Of a stretch of DNA of 33,556 nucleotides, positions 1 through 8,496 are shown piece after piece (position 1 is the first letter of the stretch; each line of letters begins with the position of its first letter). The stretch covers positions 1 through 33,556 of the forward strand of contig VEQL01000029.1 in the NCBI GenBank assembly GCA_018883245.1, given 5' to 3'. The translations under genes were made by a program, and so were the position numbers. This stretch comes from Chthoniobacterales bacterium. Lineage in GTDB: Bacteria > Verrucomicrobiota > Verrucomicrobiia > Chthoniobacterales > JACTMZ01. Under the pieces are notes generated by a model. It did not search any database, was not told where the DNA came from, and saw only the letters and a program-made list of their open reading frames with translations.

Positions 1-117
1 GATGCGATGATAAAGAGCTACATCGCCGAGCAGGAGGGAGAGCCTGTCCACGATGACGGTCAATTTCTAATTGACGATGTGCCGCCGAAGGCAAACCTAC
101 CGTCTTCTAGACGGTAG
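1..117 (+). CDS. C-terminal fragment of an unidentified protein
   Basis: The first frame is open from base 1 to a TAG at 115-117, giving 38 residues that end in PPKANLPSSRR. The upstream part lies outside the window. The stretch YIAEQEGEP followed by an acidic tail faintly recalls the C-terminus of IS200- or REP-associated transposases, but this is too short to assign. The stop codon is the last three bases of a perfect hairpin, so translation ends inside what looks like the gene's own terminator. Confidence 0.45.
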   Translation, partial: DAMIKSYIAEQEGEPVHDDGQFLIDDVPPKANLPSSRR

Positions 118-126
118 TTGTTTTAG
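97..126 (+). terminator. Intrinsic terminator overlapping a stop codon
   Basis: A 9-bp perfect stem (97-105 with 109-117) closes a 3-base loop and is followed by the T-rich run TTGTTTT. It would end transcription of the gene entering from the left and separate it from the fmdB-like/tolB unit. The stem contains the stop codon of that gene. Confidence 0.6.
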
Positions 127-241
127 TCAAACTCAAGATCATCTCTATCCACATTCCGCAAATCACGCGGGTTCGAATGCAGCGCGCATGCGCCGGACAA
201 AAACGCTTGCGCGTTGTGGGGAGTCCGCAGATTTTTCAGCC

Positions 242-475
242 ATGGCCATCTACGTTTACGAGACGATCCCGGCGGGCGAGGGGCAGCCGGTGCGCACCTA
301 CGAGATCCGCCAAAGCATGAAGGATGCGGCGCTGTCCAAGCACCCGGAGACGGGCGAATCGATCCGCCGCGTGATCACGGGCGGTCTCGGGGTCATGACC
401 TCGGCAAAAGGTGCTCCTGCGCCGCGGCCCGCTTCCGGCGGACATTGTTGCGGCGGGGGTTGCGGCTGCCACTAG
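242..475 (+). CDS. FmdB-like small protein lacking the zinc-ribbon cysteines
   Basis: This 77-residue protein starts MAIYVYE and continues with a region ending GESIRRVITGGLGV, which follows the plan of FmdB-family zinc-ribbon proteins (MPIYEY... then a conserved basic/Gly patch). The two CxxC knuckles that normally bind zinc are missing: the places are taken by an insert around TIPAGEGQPVRTYEI and by KHPETGE. The C-terminus instead carries a compact Cys/His cluster, HCCGGGCGCH, preceded by an Ala/Pro linker, which could bind a metal. The ATG at 242 is preferred over an upstream start because the family similarity begins there. The function of the family is not established; some members are described as regulators. 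It lies 38 bases before tolB on the same strand and may share its transcript. Confidence 0.6.
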   Translation: MAIYVYETIPAGEGQPVRTYEIRQSMKDAALSKHPETGESIRRVITGGLGVMTSAKGAPAPRPASGGHCCGGGCGCH

Positions 476-513
476 CCTCGACGCCCGGGGCCGGGCACGC
501 TATACGAGCGCGC

Positions 514-1656
514 ATGACTATTCTTCGCGCCATCTGTTGCTTGATGATTTTTTCCGTGGCGGTGATCGCGGAAGAAGCGCCGGTGATCACAGTGCGCAAG
601 GGCGATCGCGTTTCGCTGACGCTCTCGCCGATCGGCGGACCCGCGGGGGCTGCCGTGACAAAGGTTTTGCAGAACGACCTCGACCTTGCCGGTTGGTTCG
701 ACCTTGTCGATGCGGCAAGGGCCTCTTACACGGTCTCCGGAACGGCGGGCGGCGGCTCCTTGCAAGGCAGGGTCACGGACAGCGGAGGAGCCGTTGTTTT
801 GTCGAAATCTTACACCGGTGGCGACCGCGATGCCGCCCACCAGTTCGCCGACGACATTGTCGAGACGTTGACGGGAAACCAAGGCATCGCGACGACGAAA
901 ATCGCTTTTGTCGGCACGGCAAGCGGGGCCAAGGAAATTTATATCGCCGATTACGACGGCAACAACGCGCGCCGCCTGACCAGCGACCGCAGCATCAGCG
1001 TGGCGCCATCGCTCGGGCCCGGTGCCCGCAACCTCGCCTACACCGGCTACCACGAGGGTTATCCGGATGTTTATGTCATCGATGTGGCCACGGGTTCCCG
1101 TCAGCGCGTGGTGAAGGCTCCGGGCACCAACTCTGGCGCGGCCATATCGCCCGATGGTGGGTCGATGGCTCTCACGATGAGCAAGGACGGCAATCCTGAA
1201 ATCTACGTGACCGGGTTGCGCGGCGGCTTGGCCAAGAGGTTGACGCGCACGCGGGGCGTGGAATCCTCGCCGACTTGGTCGCCGGACGGCCGCGAACTGA
1301 TTTATTCGTCGGACAGCGGTGGAAGCCCCCAGCTCTATCGCATCGGTGCGGGAGGTGGTGGTGCCAGCCAGATCCCGACCGGCTACGGCTACTGCACTGA
1401 CCCGAGTTGGTCGGCGGATGGTAAAAAGGTCGCCTTCACGGTTCGCTCGGGCGGGTTCTCGGTGGGGGTGATGGATCTTGCGGGCGGCGGGGCGCGTGTC
1501 GTTGCCTCGGGGCAGAATCCCGTGTGGGGTCGGGACTCGCGGCACGTCATTTTCAGCAGCGGTTCGAGCCTCATTCTCCTTGACGTTCCGACCGGGCGGG
1601 CCACAACTATCGTTAGCGGTTTGGGCAAAGTGAGTGAGCCGACTTGGTCGCGCTGA
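514..1656 (+). CDS. tolB: TolB, periplasmic beta-propeller protein of the Tol-Pal system
   Basis: The 380-residue product has a signal peptide (Arg5, hydrophobic residues 6-18, likely cut after VIA at residue 19). An N-terminal alpha/beta domain follows (about 25-130), then WD40-like/PD40 propeller repeats marked by recurring S-PDG motifs such as ISPDGGSM, WSPDGREL and WSADGKKV. TolB sits in the periplasm, binds Pal, and helps keep the outer membrane tied to the peptidoglycan and constricted at division. The ATG at 514 is chosen over upstream in-frame starts because it places the signal peptide at the N-terminus. The adjacent pal gene fits; tolQ, tolR and tolA are not in the window. Confidence 0.93.
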   Translation: MTILRAICCLMIFSVAVIAEEAPVITVRKGDRVSLTLSPIGGPAGAAVTKVLQNDLDLAGWFDLVDAARASYTVSGTAGGGSLQGRVTDSGGAVVLSKSYTGGDRDAAHQFADDIVETLTGNQGIATTKIAFVGTASGAKEIYIADYDGNNARRLTSDRSISVAPSLGPGARNLAYTGYHEGYPDVYVIDVATGSRQRVVKAPGTNSGAAISPDGGSMALTMSKDGNPEIYVTGLRGGLAKRLTRTRGVESSPTWSPDGRELIYSSDSGGSPQLYRIGAGGGGASQIPTGYGYCTDPSWSADGKKVAFTVRSGGFSVGVMDLAGGGARVVASGQNPVWGRDSRHVIFSSGSSLILLDVPTGRATTIVSGLGKVSEPTWSR

Positions 1657-1675
1657 TCCGGCCGCGCCACACAAC

Positions 1676-2176
1676 ATGAAAACTCTCCGCTTCGGGAATT
1701 TTGTTTGTCTAACGCTTCTTGTTGCCGGGCTGGCCTCCTGCAAAACCCGTGATCAGTTCGGGGGCGCCGATGGCGACTACATCAACGGTGTGCCGTTGCC
1801 CGAGCGCCGGGACGGCGCATCGTATTTGGGCGGCAATGTTTCCAAGGGGCAATACCCGCCCGTGCAATTCGGTTTCGACAGCGTCGAGATCGGCGCCTCC
1901 GAAGCCGGCAAAGTGGAGACTGTCGCCCAAGCCATGAAAAATTCGCGCAGCGACATCATCATCGCCGGCTTCACCGACGAGCGCGGCACCGAGGAATACA
2001 ACCGCGGCCTCGGCGAGCGGCGTGCGCAGGCCGTGCGCGAGAAGCTCATCGGCCTCGGCATCAGCGGCGCACGCATCCAGACCGTGAGCTTCGGCGAGGA
2101 AATGCCGGTCGACTCCGGAGGTGGCGAAGCCGCCTGGGCGGCCAACCGCCGCGCTGAGTTCGGCCTGATCCGCTGA
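1676..2176 (+). CDS. pal: Pal-like OmpA-family lipoprotein
   Basis: A 166-residue lipoprotein. Its N-terminus is basic and hydrophobic and ends in the lipobox LASC, with Cys22 as the lipidated residue. A short linker leads to a C-terminal OmpA-like peptidoglycan-binding domain (about 60-166) that carries the typical GFTDERGTEEYNRGLGERR motif, including the Asp and Arg that grip diaminopimelate in the family, and the closing NRRAEF. It should anchor the outer membrane to the cell wall and bind TolB, whose gene ends 19 bases upstream. The length and gene order are normal for pal; no frameshift is visible. Confidence 0.93.
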   Translation: MKTLRFGNFVCLTLLVAGLASCKTRDQFGGADGDYINGVPLPERRDGASYLGGNVSKGQYPPVQFGFDSVEIGASEAGKVETVAQAMKNSRSDIIIAGFTDERGTEEYNRGLGERRAQAVREKLIGLGISGARIQTVSFGEEMPVDSGGGEAAWAANRRAEFGLIR

Positions 2177-2184
2177 GTTTTCCC

Positions 2185-3375
2185 GTGTCCGTCCCTTTGC
2201 TGGATTTGCGCCTGCAATACACGCAGGTGAAAGACGATGTGCAGCGCCGCATCGAAGCGCTGTGCGAGAGCCAGCAGTTCATCCTCGGCCGCGCCGTCGA
2301 GGAGATCGAGGAGGCCATCCGTGACTACACGGGCTGCGGGCACGCCATCGGCACCTCGTCCGGCACGGATGCGCTGCTCGCCATTCTCATGGCCATGGGT
2401 ATCGGTCGCGGCGACGCGGTCATCACCACGCCCTACACGTTCTTTGCCACGGCCGGCTGCATCCACCGCGTCGGCGCGGAACCGGTCTTCGTGGACATCG
2501 ACGCCGCGACCTACAACATGGATCCCGCGAAGCTCGAGCAATGCCTGCGCAAAAAATGTCGCAGCGGCCCCGACGGACGACTTGTCACCGCCGCGGGCAA
2601 CCGCGTGCGGGCGATCATGCCCGTGCACTTGTTCGGCTGCGTGTGCGACATGGACCGCATCGGTGCCCTGGCCAAGGAATTCGATCTGCCCGTCATCGAA
2701 GATGCGGCGCAGGCCATCGGCGCGGATTATCCCTCGAAGTCCGGAAAGACGCAGCGCGCCGGTGCGATCGGCGAGGCGAGCTACTTCAGCTTCTTCCCGT
2801 CGAAAAATCTTGGCGCGTTCGGCGACGCGGGCATGGCGACGTGCCGCGAGGCGGACCTTGCCGCGCAGATCAAACTCATGCGCAACCACGGGATGGGCGT
2901 GCAATACCATCACGAAAAAGTCGGCGGCAACTTCCGCCTTGATGCGCTCCAAGCCGTCGTTCTCTCGGCCAAATTGTCCCGTCTCGACGAATGGCACGCT
3001 GCGCGCCGCCACAACGCAGCGCTTTATCGCGAAGAGTTCGGCAAGCTCGGACTGCTCGACCGCATCACGCTGCCGGTCGAGCCCTACGCCGCGTCCGGCC
3101 TGAAGAATCACCACATCTACCATCAATATGTCATCCGCGTGCCGGACCGCGACAAAGTGCGCGAACAACTTACCGCGGCCGGCATCGGTTGCGCGGTTTA
3201 CTATCCGGTCCCGCTTCATTTGCAGGAGTGCTTCGCCCCGCTCGGCCACTCCGCGGGCGATTTTCCCGAGTCGGAGAAAGCTGCCCGCGAATCGTTGGCG
3301 CTGCCCATTTATCCCGAGTTGACAGGTGAACAAATCCGCGAGGTGACGGGAGCTTTGGCCTCGGTTTTGAACTGA
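2185..3375 (+). CDS. DegT/DnrJ/EryC1-type PLP-dependent aminotransferase
   Basis: The 396-residue protein belongs to the sugar aminotransferase class of fold-type I PLP enzymes, which usually install an amino group on a nucleotide-linked keto sugar. Visible marks are the GTSSGTDALLAIL phosphate-binding stretch near residue 58, VIEDAAQAIGA with the Asp that contacts the pyridine nitrogen, and SFFPSKNLGAFGDAG with Lys207 as the internal aldimine lysine. Conserved C-terminal segments are NFRLDALQAVV and the YYPVPLHLQ loop. It starts with GTG at 2185, eight bases after pal, and no ATG fits the N-terminal family motif (PLLDLRLQY). The exact sugar cannot be read from sequence. Its place after tolB-pal may point to an envelope glycan, but that is inference. 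Confidence 0.88.
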   Translation: MSVPLLDLRLQYTQVKDDVQRRIEALCESQQFILGRAVEEIEEAIRDYTGCGHAIGTSSGTDALLAILMAMGIGRGDAVITTPYTFFATAGCIHRVGAEPVFVDIDAATYNMDPAKLEQCLRKKCRSGPDGRLVTAAGNRVRAIMPVHLFGCVCDMDRIGALAKEFDLPVIEDAAQAIGADYPSKSGKTQRAGAIGEASYFSFFPSKNLGAFGDAGMATCREADLAAQIKLMRNHGMGVQYHHEKVGGNFRLDALQAVVLSAKLSRLDEWHAARRHNAALYREEFGKLGLLDRITLPVEPYAASGLKNHHIYHQYVIRVPDRDKVREQLTAAGIGCAVYYPVPLHLQECFAPLGHSAGDFPESEKAARESLALPIYPELTGEQIREVTGALASVLN

Positions 3376-3421
3376 GCCGGCGGAGGCAAAGGCCGGTCGG
3401 TAAATTTTTTCAGAAAATCTC

Positions 3422-3449
3422 TTGCGGTAAATAATCTGTCCGCTAATCT
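3422..3449 (+). promoter_or_regulatory. Candidate sigma-70 promoter of the rpsL superoperon
   Basis: TTGCGG (3422-3427) and TAATCT (3444-3449) are separated by 16 bases and lie in a short A/T-rich patch. The gap between the aminotransferase gene and rpsL is the only intergenic space before 17 kb of packed genes. Transcription would start near 3456 and leave a leader of roughly 85 bases that contains two hairpins. Confidence 0.45.
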
Positions 3450-3480
3450 CCTACGTCCCGCACACTGTCGGGGGTTCGCG

Positions 3481-3507
3481 AAAAACCACGTTCGCGTGGT
3501 TTTTTTG
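3481..3507 (+). terminator. Perfect intrinsic terminator in the rpsL leader (possible attenuator)
   Basis: AAAAACCACG (3481-3490) pairs exactly with CGTGGTTTTT (3495-3504) around a TTCG tetraloop, and the T run continues to 3506. It ends about 35 bases before the rpsL start codon. If transcription starts at the promoter candidate just upstream, the hairpin lies inside the rpsL leader and could act as an attenuator. If the operon promoter is further downstream, it simply ends the tolB-pal-aminotransferase transcript. Its A-run/T-run symmetry would also work on the - strand. Confidence 0.7.
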
Positions 3508-3511
3508 TCGC

Positions 3512-3536
3512 CTGAAAACGGCGGCGGAATTTTCAG
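3512..3536 (+). promoter_or_regulatory. Hairpin directly upstream of the rpsL start codon
   Basis: CTGAAAA (3512-3518) is complementary to TTTTCAG (3530-3536), with a purine-rich loop, CGGCGGCGGAA, that holds the only Shine-Dalgarno-like bases (GGCGGA) before the ATG at 3541. It could control access to the ribosome binding site. The short A/U stem makes this a weak structure by itself. Confidence 0.4.
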
Positions 3537-3540
3537 AAGC

Positions 3541-3933
3541 ATGCCTACGATCAACCAACTTGTCCGCAAAGGACGCCGTAAAGTGACTTTGAAGTCAAAG
3601 TCCCCGGCGCTCGTCAATTGTCCACAGCGCCGTGGCGTCTGCGTGCAGGTCATGACCCGCACGCCGAAGAAACCCAACTCAGCTTTGCGCAAGGTTGCCA
3701 AGGTTCGCCTGACCAACGGCCAGGAAGTCATCGCCTACATTCCGGGCGAGGGCCACAACCTCCAAGAGCACTCGATCGTGCTCGTGCGCGGGGGCCGCGT
3801 GAAGGACTTGCCGGGCGTGCGTTACCATATCGTCCGCGGTTCGCTTGACACGCTCGGCGTGGATGGCCGTCGTCGCGGACGCTCCAAATACGGCGCCAAG
3901 CGACCGAAAGCCGGCGCCGAAGCCAAGAAATAA
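3541..3933 (+). CDS. rpsL: Small ribosomal subunit protein S12
   Basis: A 130-residue S12 of the decoding centre, with the family start [12 protein letters not shown], the loop [12 protein letters not shown] and the segment [10 protein letters not shown]...[13 protein letters not shown]. The lysines of PKKPNS and VKDLPG, which are changed in many streptomycin-resistant bacteria, are in the ordinary form. The ATG at 3541 is chosen because an in-frame GTG further upstream (3496) lies inside the leader terminator stem and would add 15 residues unlike any S12. It heads the superoperon. Confidence 0.97.
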   Translation: MPTINQLVRKGRRKVTLKSKSPALVNCPQRRGVCVQVMTRTPKKPNSALRKVAKVRLTNGQEVIAYIPGEGHNLQEHSIVLVRGGRVKDLPGVRYHIVRGSLDTLGVDGRRRGRSKYGAKRPKAGAEAKK

Positions 3934-3952
3934 ACCCTGATCTTTCCCAACC

Positions 3953-4426
3953 ATGGCACGCAGACGCAGAGCAACAAAAAGGACCACCCTCGGTGACAGC
4001 CGCTACGGCAGCCCGATGGTCACGCGGCTCATCAACACCGTGATGCGCAGCGGCAAAAAGTCCGTGGCCGAGGGCATTGTTTATACCGCGATTGAAAAAT
4101 CGCGCGAAGGCAGCGAGTCGGTCGATCCCCTCGACGTTCTCAACAAGGCGCTCGACAACGTGCGCCCGCGGCTCGAGGTGAAATCCCGCCGTGTCGGCGG
4201 CGCCACCTACCAGGTGCCGATGGAAGTTCCGGCCGAGCGCCAATACGCCTTGGCCATGCGTTGGCTCGTCAGTTTCGCCGCCAAGCGCAAAGCCGTTCCG
4301 ATGAAAGAAGCGCTGGCCATCGAACTCAAAGACGCCGCTTCCGGCCAAGGCAACGCCATCAAGAAGCGCGACGAAATGCACAAGATGGCCCAAGCCAACC
4401 GCGCTTTCGCCCACTTCCGTTGGTAA
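3953..4426 (+). CDS. rpsG: Small ribosomal subunit protein S7
   Basis: The 157-residue product starts MARRRRATKR and carries the family segments LINTVMRSGKKSVAE, VRPRLEVKSRRVGGATYQVP and the C-terminal AHFRW. S7 nucleates assembly of the 30S head on the 3' domain of 16S rRNA. Its gene starts 19 bases after rpsL, in the place where E. coli S7 feeds back on the str operon. No similar target structure could be recognised by eye in this short spacer. Confidence 0.97.
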   Translation: MARRRRATKRTTLGDSRYGSPMVTRLINTVMRSGKKSVAEGIVYTAIEKSREGSESVDPLDVLNKALDNVRPRLEVKSRRVGGATYQVPMEVPAERQYALAMRWLVSFAAKRKAVPMKEALAIELKDAASGQGNAIKKRDEMHKMAQANRAFAHFRW

Positions 4427-4450
4427 AATTTGACGTAACCGCTCTTTCTC

Positions 4451-6622
4451 ATGTCCGCCACTGCCACAGCACCCGCCACCGCCGCGAACCCGAATTCGCC
4501 CGACCGCGCGTTCCCGCTCGAGCGCACGCGTAACATCGGCATCTGCGCGCACATCGACGCCGGCAAAACCACGCTGACCGAGCGCATTCTTTTTTACACC
4601 GGCATGATCCACAAGATCGGTGAGGTGCACGAGGGCACTACGGTGACCGACTGGATGGAGCAGGAGCGCGAGCGCGGCATCACCATCACCTCCGCCGCCA
4701 CCACTTGCTCGTGGTTGCAGAAGCCGGAGAAGGACGTCTTCAAGCTGTTCGAGAACATCAAGCAGCGCGTCAACATCATCGACACCCCCGGCCACGTGGA
4801 CTTCACCGCCGAGGTGGAGCGTTCGCTCCGCGTGCTCGACGGCGCGATCGCCGTGTTCTGCGGTGTGGCCGGCGTGCAACCGCAGTCAGAAACCGTCTGG
4901 CGCCAGGCGACAAAATACAACGTCCCGCGCATCGCTTTCGTCAACAAGATGGACCGCACCGGCGCGGACTTCGAGGCGGCCGTCGAGAGCATGCGCACCA
5001 AACTCGGCGCGAACGTCTGGCCCATCCTCATCCCGCTGGGCAAGGAGGATAACCTGCGCGGACAAATCGACGTCGTTAACCAGAAAGCCATCCTTTACTC
5101 GGACAACGACGTGATGGGCTCGACCTACGAGGTCGCGGAAATTCCCGACGACCACAAGGAGATGGCCAAGAAAGCCTACGAGGATCTCATCACCCAGATG
5201 ACCGACCTCGACGAGGAAATCGGCATGATGTTCCTCGAGGAGAAGCCGATCACCAAAGAAGACCTCAAGGCCGCCATCCGCCGCCAGACCATCGCGAACA
5301 AGTTCGTCCCGGTCGCCGGAGGTTCCGCGTTCAAGAACAAGGGCGTGCAATATCTCGTCGACGCCGTGGTGGATTATCTCCCGAGCCCGCTCGACATTCC
5401 GCCGGCCAAGGGTCAGGACCCGGACGACGCCACGCCGATCGACGCCGCGGCCAACGACAACGGCAATTTCGCCTCCCTCGCTTTCAAACTCTGGAGCGAT
5501 CCGTTCGTCGGCAAACTCGTCTTCTTCCGCGTTTACTCGGGCAAACTTTCCAAGGGCGACACGGTCTACAACCCGCGCACGCGCAAACGCGAGCGCATCA
5601 GCCGCCTCATCCAGATCCAGGCCGACAAGCGCGAGGACATCGACACGTGTTACTCGGGCGACATTGCGGCCATCGTCGGCATCAAGAACATCACCACGGG
5701 CGACACGCTCTGCGACGAGGATCACGCCATTCTTCTCGAGCCGCCTTCGTTCCCCGAACCGGTCATCTCCATGGCCATCGAGCCGAAGACGAAGATCGAC
5801 CAGGAAAAAATGGCCACCGCGCTGCAGCGCCTCGCCGAGGAAGACCCGACCTTCCGCGTCTTCACCCACGAAGAAACCGGCCAGACGATCATCGCCGGCA
5901 TGGGCGAGTTGCACCTCGAAATCATCCGCGACCGCATGATGCGCGAGTTCAAGGTCGATGCGAACGCCGGCAAGCCGCAGATCGCCTACAAGGAAACAAT
6001 CCTCGCGGCGGCCGACGGCGAAGGAAAACTCATCAAGCAGTCCGGCGGACGCGGTCAATACGGCCACGTCATCGTCAAGGTCGCCCCGAACGAGCGCGGC
6101 AAGGGCCTCACCATCGAGAACAAAATCGTCGGCGGCACCATCCCGAAAGAATACATCCCGGCCTGCATCAAGGGCATCGAGGAAGGCGTGCTCAACGGCA
6201 TCATCGGCGGCTATCCTGTCATCGATCTGCATGTCGACATCGTCGACGGCTCGTTCCACGAGGTGGACTCGAACGAAATGGCGTTCAAACTCGCCGCGAT
6301 TTTCTCGCTCAAGGACGCGCTCAAGAAAGCCAAAGCCATCCTGCTCGAGCCCGTCATGAAGGTGGAGAACATCACGCCCGACGAGTTCCAGGGCGACATC
6401 ATGGGCGACCTCAACCGCCGCCGCGCCAAAATCCAGGGCATCGAGACGAAGGGCAATCTTTGCACCGTCACCGCCGACGTGCCGCTGGCCGAGATGTTCG
6501 GTTACGCCACGGCGATCCGCTCGCTTTCCAAAGGTCGCTCCTCCTACTCGATGGAGCCCTCGCATTTCGAACAAGTGCCGGCGCAGGTTCTTGCTGCCGT
6601 CCTCGACAGCCAGAAGAAATAA
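4451..6622 (+). CDS. fusA: Translation elongation factor G
   Basis: The 723-residue translocation GTPase shows G1 AHIDAGKTT (Lys39), the switch I segment [12 protein letters not shown]3 DTPGH and G4 NKMD. Domain IV includes GGRGQYGHV and the C-terminal domain V is intact. It is a little longer than E. coli EF-G because of an Ala/Thr/Pro-rich N-terminal lead of about 20 residues. The gene that follows is rpsJ, five bases away; the tuf gene that sits here in many bacteria is absent. One copy is seen, with no sign of the EF-G2 type. Confidence 0.97.
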   Translation: MSATATAPATAANPNSPDRAFPLERTRNIGICAHIDAGKTTLTERILFYTGMIHKIGEVHEGTTVTDWMEQERERGITITSAATTCSWLQKPEKDVFKLFENIKQRVNIIDTPGHVDFTAEVERSLRVLDGAIAVFCGVAGVQPQSETVWRQATKYNVPRIAFVNKMDRTGADFEAAVESMRTKLGANVWPILIPLGKEDNLRGQIDVVNQKAILYSDNDVMGSTYEVAEIPDDHKEMAKKAYEDLITQMTDLDEEIGMMFLEEKPITKEDLKAAIRRQTIANKFVPVAGGSAFKNKGVQYLVDAVVDYLPSPLDIPPAKGQDPDDATPIDAAANDNGNFASLAFKLWSDPFVGKLVFFRVYSGKLSKGDTVYNPRTRKRERISRLIQIQADKREDIDTCYSGDIAAIVGIKNITTGDTLCDEDHAILLEPPSFPEPVISMAIEPKTKIDQEKMATALQRLAEEDPTFRVFTHEETGQTIIAGMGELHLEIIRDRMMREFKVDANAGKPQIAYKETILAAADGEGKLIKQSGGRGQYGHVIVKVAPNERGKGLTIENKIVGGTIPKEYIPACIKGIEEGVLNGIIGGYPVIDLHVDIVDGSFHEVDSNEMAFKLAAIFSLKDALKKAKAILLEPVMKVENITPDEFQGDIMGDLNRRRAKIQGIETKGNLCTVTADVPLAEMFGYATAIRSLSKGRSSYSMEPSHFEQVPAQVLAAVLDSQKK

Positions 6623-6627
6623 CGACC

Positions 6628-6936
6628 ATGGCCGCACAACGCATACGCATCCGCCTCAAGGCATTCGACCACATGCTGCTCGACCGCTCGGTCCTCGAGA
6701 TCGTCGAGACAGCCAAGCGCAGCGGCTCCGCCGTCGCCGGCCCCGTGCCGCTCCCGACCAAAATCGAGCGCTGGACCGTCAACCGCTCCCCGCACGTGGA
6801 CAAAAAGTCGATGGATCAGTTCGAGCGCCGCACCCACAAGCGTCTTCTCGACATCATCGACCCCACCGCCAAAACGGTGGACGAACTCCGCCGCCTCAAC
6901 CTGCCGGCCGGTGTCGACATCAACATCCAAATTTAG
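6628..6936 (+). CDS. rpsJ: Small ribosomal subunit protein S10
   Basis: A 102-residue S10 with [15 protein letters not shown] at the start, [24 protein letters not shown] in the long loop that reaches into the 30S head, and [11 protein letters not shown] at the end. In many bacteria S10 also works as NusE in antitermination. In this genome it follows fusA directly, so the str and S10 units form one gene run without a visible promoter between them. Confidence 0.97.
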   Translation: MAAQRIRIRLKAFDHMLLDRSVLEIVETAKRSGSAVAGPVPLPTKIERWTVNRSPHVDKKSMDQFERRTHKRLLDIIDPTAKTVDELRRLNLPAGVDINIQI

Positions 6937-6944
6937 TCGTAAAC

Positions 6945-7583
6945 ATGAGCCTCGGACTACTCGGTAAAAAACTCGGCATGACCCGCGTCTACAACGACAA
7001 GGGCGTGTCAACGCCGGTCACGGTCATCGCCGCCGCGGGAAACAAAGTCCTGCAGGTGAAAACCGCGGACACCGACGGCTATGTCGCGGTGCAGGTCGGT
7101 TTCGACGACCAGAAAGCTTCGCGCGTCAGCAAGGCGCAGAACGGTCACTTTGCGAAAACCTCGTCGTCGCCGAAGAAATTCATCCGCGAGTTCCGCGGCG
7201 CCGCGTTGGATGCGGGGGCGGACGTTCCCGTCACCACCTTCGAAGTCGGACAGTTTGTCGACGTCATCGGCCAATCGAAGGGCAAGGGCTTCCAGGGCGT
7301 GATGCGCAAGCACAACTTCCAAGGCCAGCCCGCCAGCCACGGTTCCATGATGCACCGCCGCACCGGCGCCATCGGCAACCGCTCCACGCCGGGCCGGGTC
7401 TGGAAGAACCAAGGCATGCCCGGGCACATGGGCGACGAGCGCGTTACCGTGCAGAATCTCCAAGTGATCCAAGTCCGCGAGGAAGACGGCATCATCCTCG
7501 TCAGCGGTGCGGTCCCCGGCGCGAAGGGCACCTATGTTGTTGTCCGCCCGGCCAAGAAAAAATCTGCCGCCAAGACCAAGTAA
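6945..7583 (+). CDS. rplC: Large ribosomal subunit protein L3
   Basis: The 212-residue protein has the L3 start SLGLLGKKLGMTRV, the central finger segment GKGFQGVMRKHNFQG and HGSMMHRRTGAIGNRSTPGRV, which reaches toward the peptidyl transferase centre. At the glutamine methylated by PrmB in E. coli (context GQMG) this sequence has His (GHMGDERVTVQ), as in many other bacteria, so that modification is not expected. The C-terminus is a short Lys/Ala tail. Confidence 0.97.
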   Translation: MSLGLLGKKLGMTRVYNDKGVSTPVTVIAAAGNKVLQVKTADTDGYVAVQVGFDDQKASRVSKAQNGHFAKTSSSPKKFIREFRGAALDAGADVPVTTFEVGQFVDVIGQSKGKGFQGVMRKHNFQGQPASHGSMMHRRTGAIGNRSTPGRVWKNQGMPGHMGDERVTVQNLQVIQVREEDGIILVSGAVPGAKGTYVVVRPAKKKSAAKTK

Positions 7584-7586
7584 GCC

Positions 7587-8201
7587 ATGAGCGCCAAAGT
7601 TCTCACCGCCGCCGAGGCCAAGAAGGCCAACATCGCCATCATTGAAAACGGCAAAGGCACGCAGGCTGTCCACGATGTGGTCACCGCCCTGCGCGCCAAC
7701 CGCCGCACCGGTTCGGCCAACACCAAGACGAAGGCCGACGTCAATCTCTCGGGTGCCAAACCCTGGCGCCAGAAAGGCACGGGCCGCGCCCGTGCCGGTT
7801 ACAAATCCTCGCCCATCTGGCGCGGGGGCGGCGTGGTCTTCGGACCCAAGCCCCGCGATTATTCGAAGAAAACTCCCAAGTCGGTGCGCAAGCTGGCCCT
7901 GCGCAAAGCGCTCAGCGCTCGCATTCTCGCCGGCGATGTTCTCTTGGTGGAAGCCCCCTCGGTTCCGGACGGCAAGACGGCCAAGTTTGTTGCCTACGTC
8001 CGCAAGAATGCCAAGGACGCTCGCAATGTCCTGCTCGTTTCGCCCGCCTTCGAGGAGACGACCTTCCGCGCCGCGCGCAATGTGGGCAACGTGTTGCTCG
8101 TCAGCGCGGCCGATGTGAACCCGGAGCACCTGCTCCGCTACGACAAAATTCTCGTGACCGGCGACGCCCTCGCCAAAATTTCCGAAAGGACGGCAGCATG
8201 A
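7587..8201 (+). CDS. rplD: Large ribosomal subunit protein L4
   Basis: A 204-residue L4 with the long exit-tunnel loop recognisable as [14 protein letters not shown]...[17 protein letters not shown], followed by the globular domain ending [16 protein letters not shown]. In E. coli L4 represses its own operon by acting on the S10 leader; the position here is three bases after rplC, with no such leader nearby. Its stop codon overlaps the start of rplW in ATGA. Confidence 0.97.
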   Translation: MSAKVLTAAEAKKANIAIIENGKGTQAVHDVVTALRANRRTGSANTKTKADVNLSGAKPWRQKGTGRARAGYKSSPIWRGGGVVFGPKPRDYSKKTPKSVRKLALRKALSARILAGDVLLVEAPSVPDGKTAKFVAYVRKNAKDARNVLLVSPAFEETTFRAARNVGNVLLVSAADVNPEHLLRYDKILVTGDALAKISERTAA

Positions 8202-8482
8202 AAGAACCCTTCGACATCATCCGCACCGTCCGCCTGACCGAGAAGGCGGCCCACCTCACCGAAAAGGGGAACAAATACGTTTTCGAGGTCAATCCCGCGG
8301 CCAACAAGCTCGAGATCAAGCAGGCCATCGAGAGCCTCTTCCAGAAGAAAGTCGCTTCGGTCAACACCGCCAACTACGCCGGCAAGAAAAAGCGCGAACG
8401 CCGCGCCGACTTCGGCCGCCGTCCGCATTGGAAGAAGGCCATCGTCACGCTCAAGGAGGGCGAAAAACTCGACCTCGTCTAA
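8198..8482 (+). CDS. rplW: Large ribosomal subunit protein L23
   Basis: The 94-residue product has [14 protein letters not shown] at the start and the family block [22 protein letters not shown], then [14 protein letters not shown] and a basic C-terminus. L23 sits at the tunnel exit and docks trigger factor and SRP. It overlaps rplD by four bases, which couples translation of the two. Confidence 0.96.
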   Translation: MKEPFDIIRTVRLTEKAAHLTEKGNKYVFEVNPAANKLEIKQAIESLFQKKVASVNTANYAGKKKRERRADFGRRPHWKKAIVTLKEGEKLDLV

Positions 8483-8496
8483 GGAGATCACACGCC

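Noticed and set aside
71-475. Longer version of the FmdB-like gene starting at the beginning of the window
   Set aside because: It would run through the terminator hairpin and add 57 residues with no family similarity; the ATG at 242 fits the family.
5000-6600. High-Arg open frames overlapping fusA as alternative genes
   Set aside because: EF-G motifs are intact across the whole + frame, so the other frames are shadows of GC-rich codon use.
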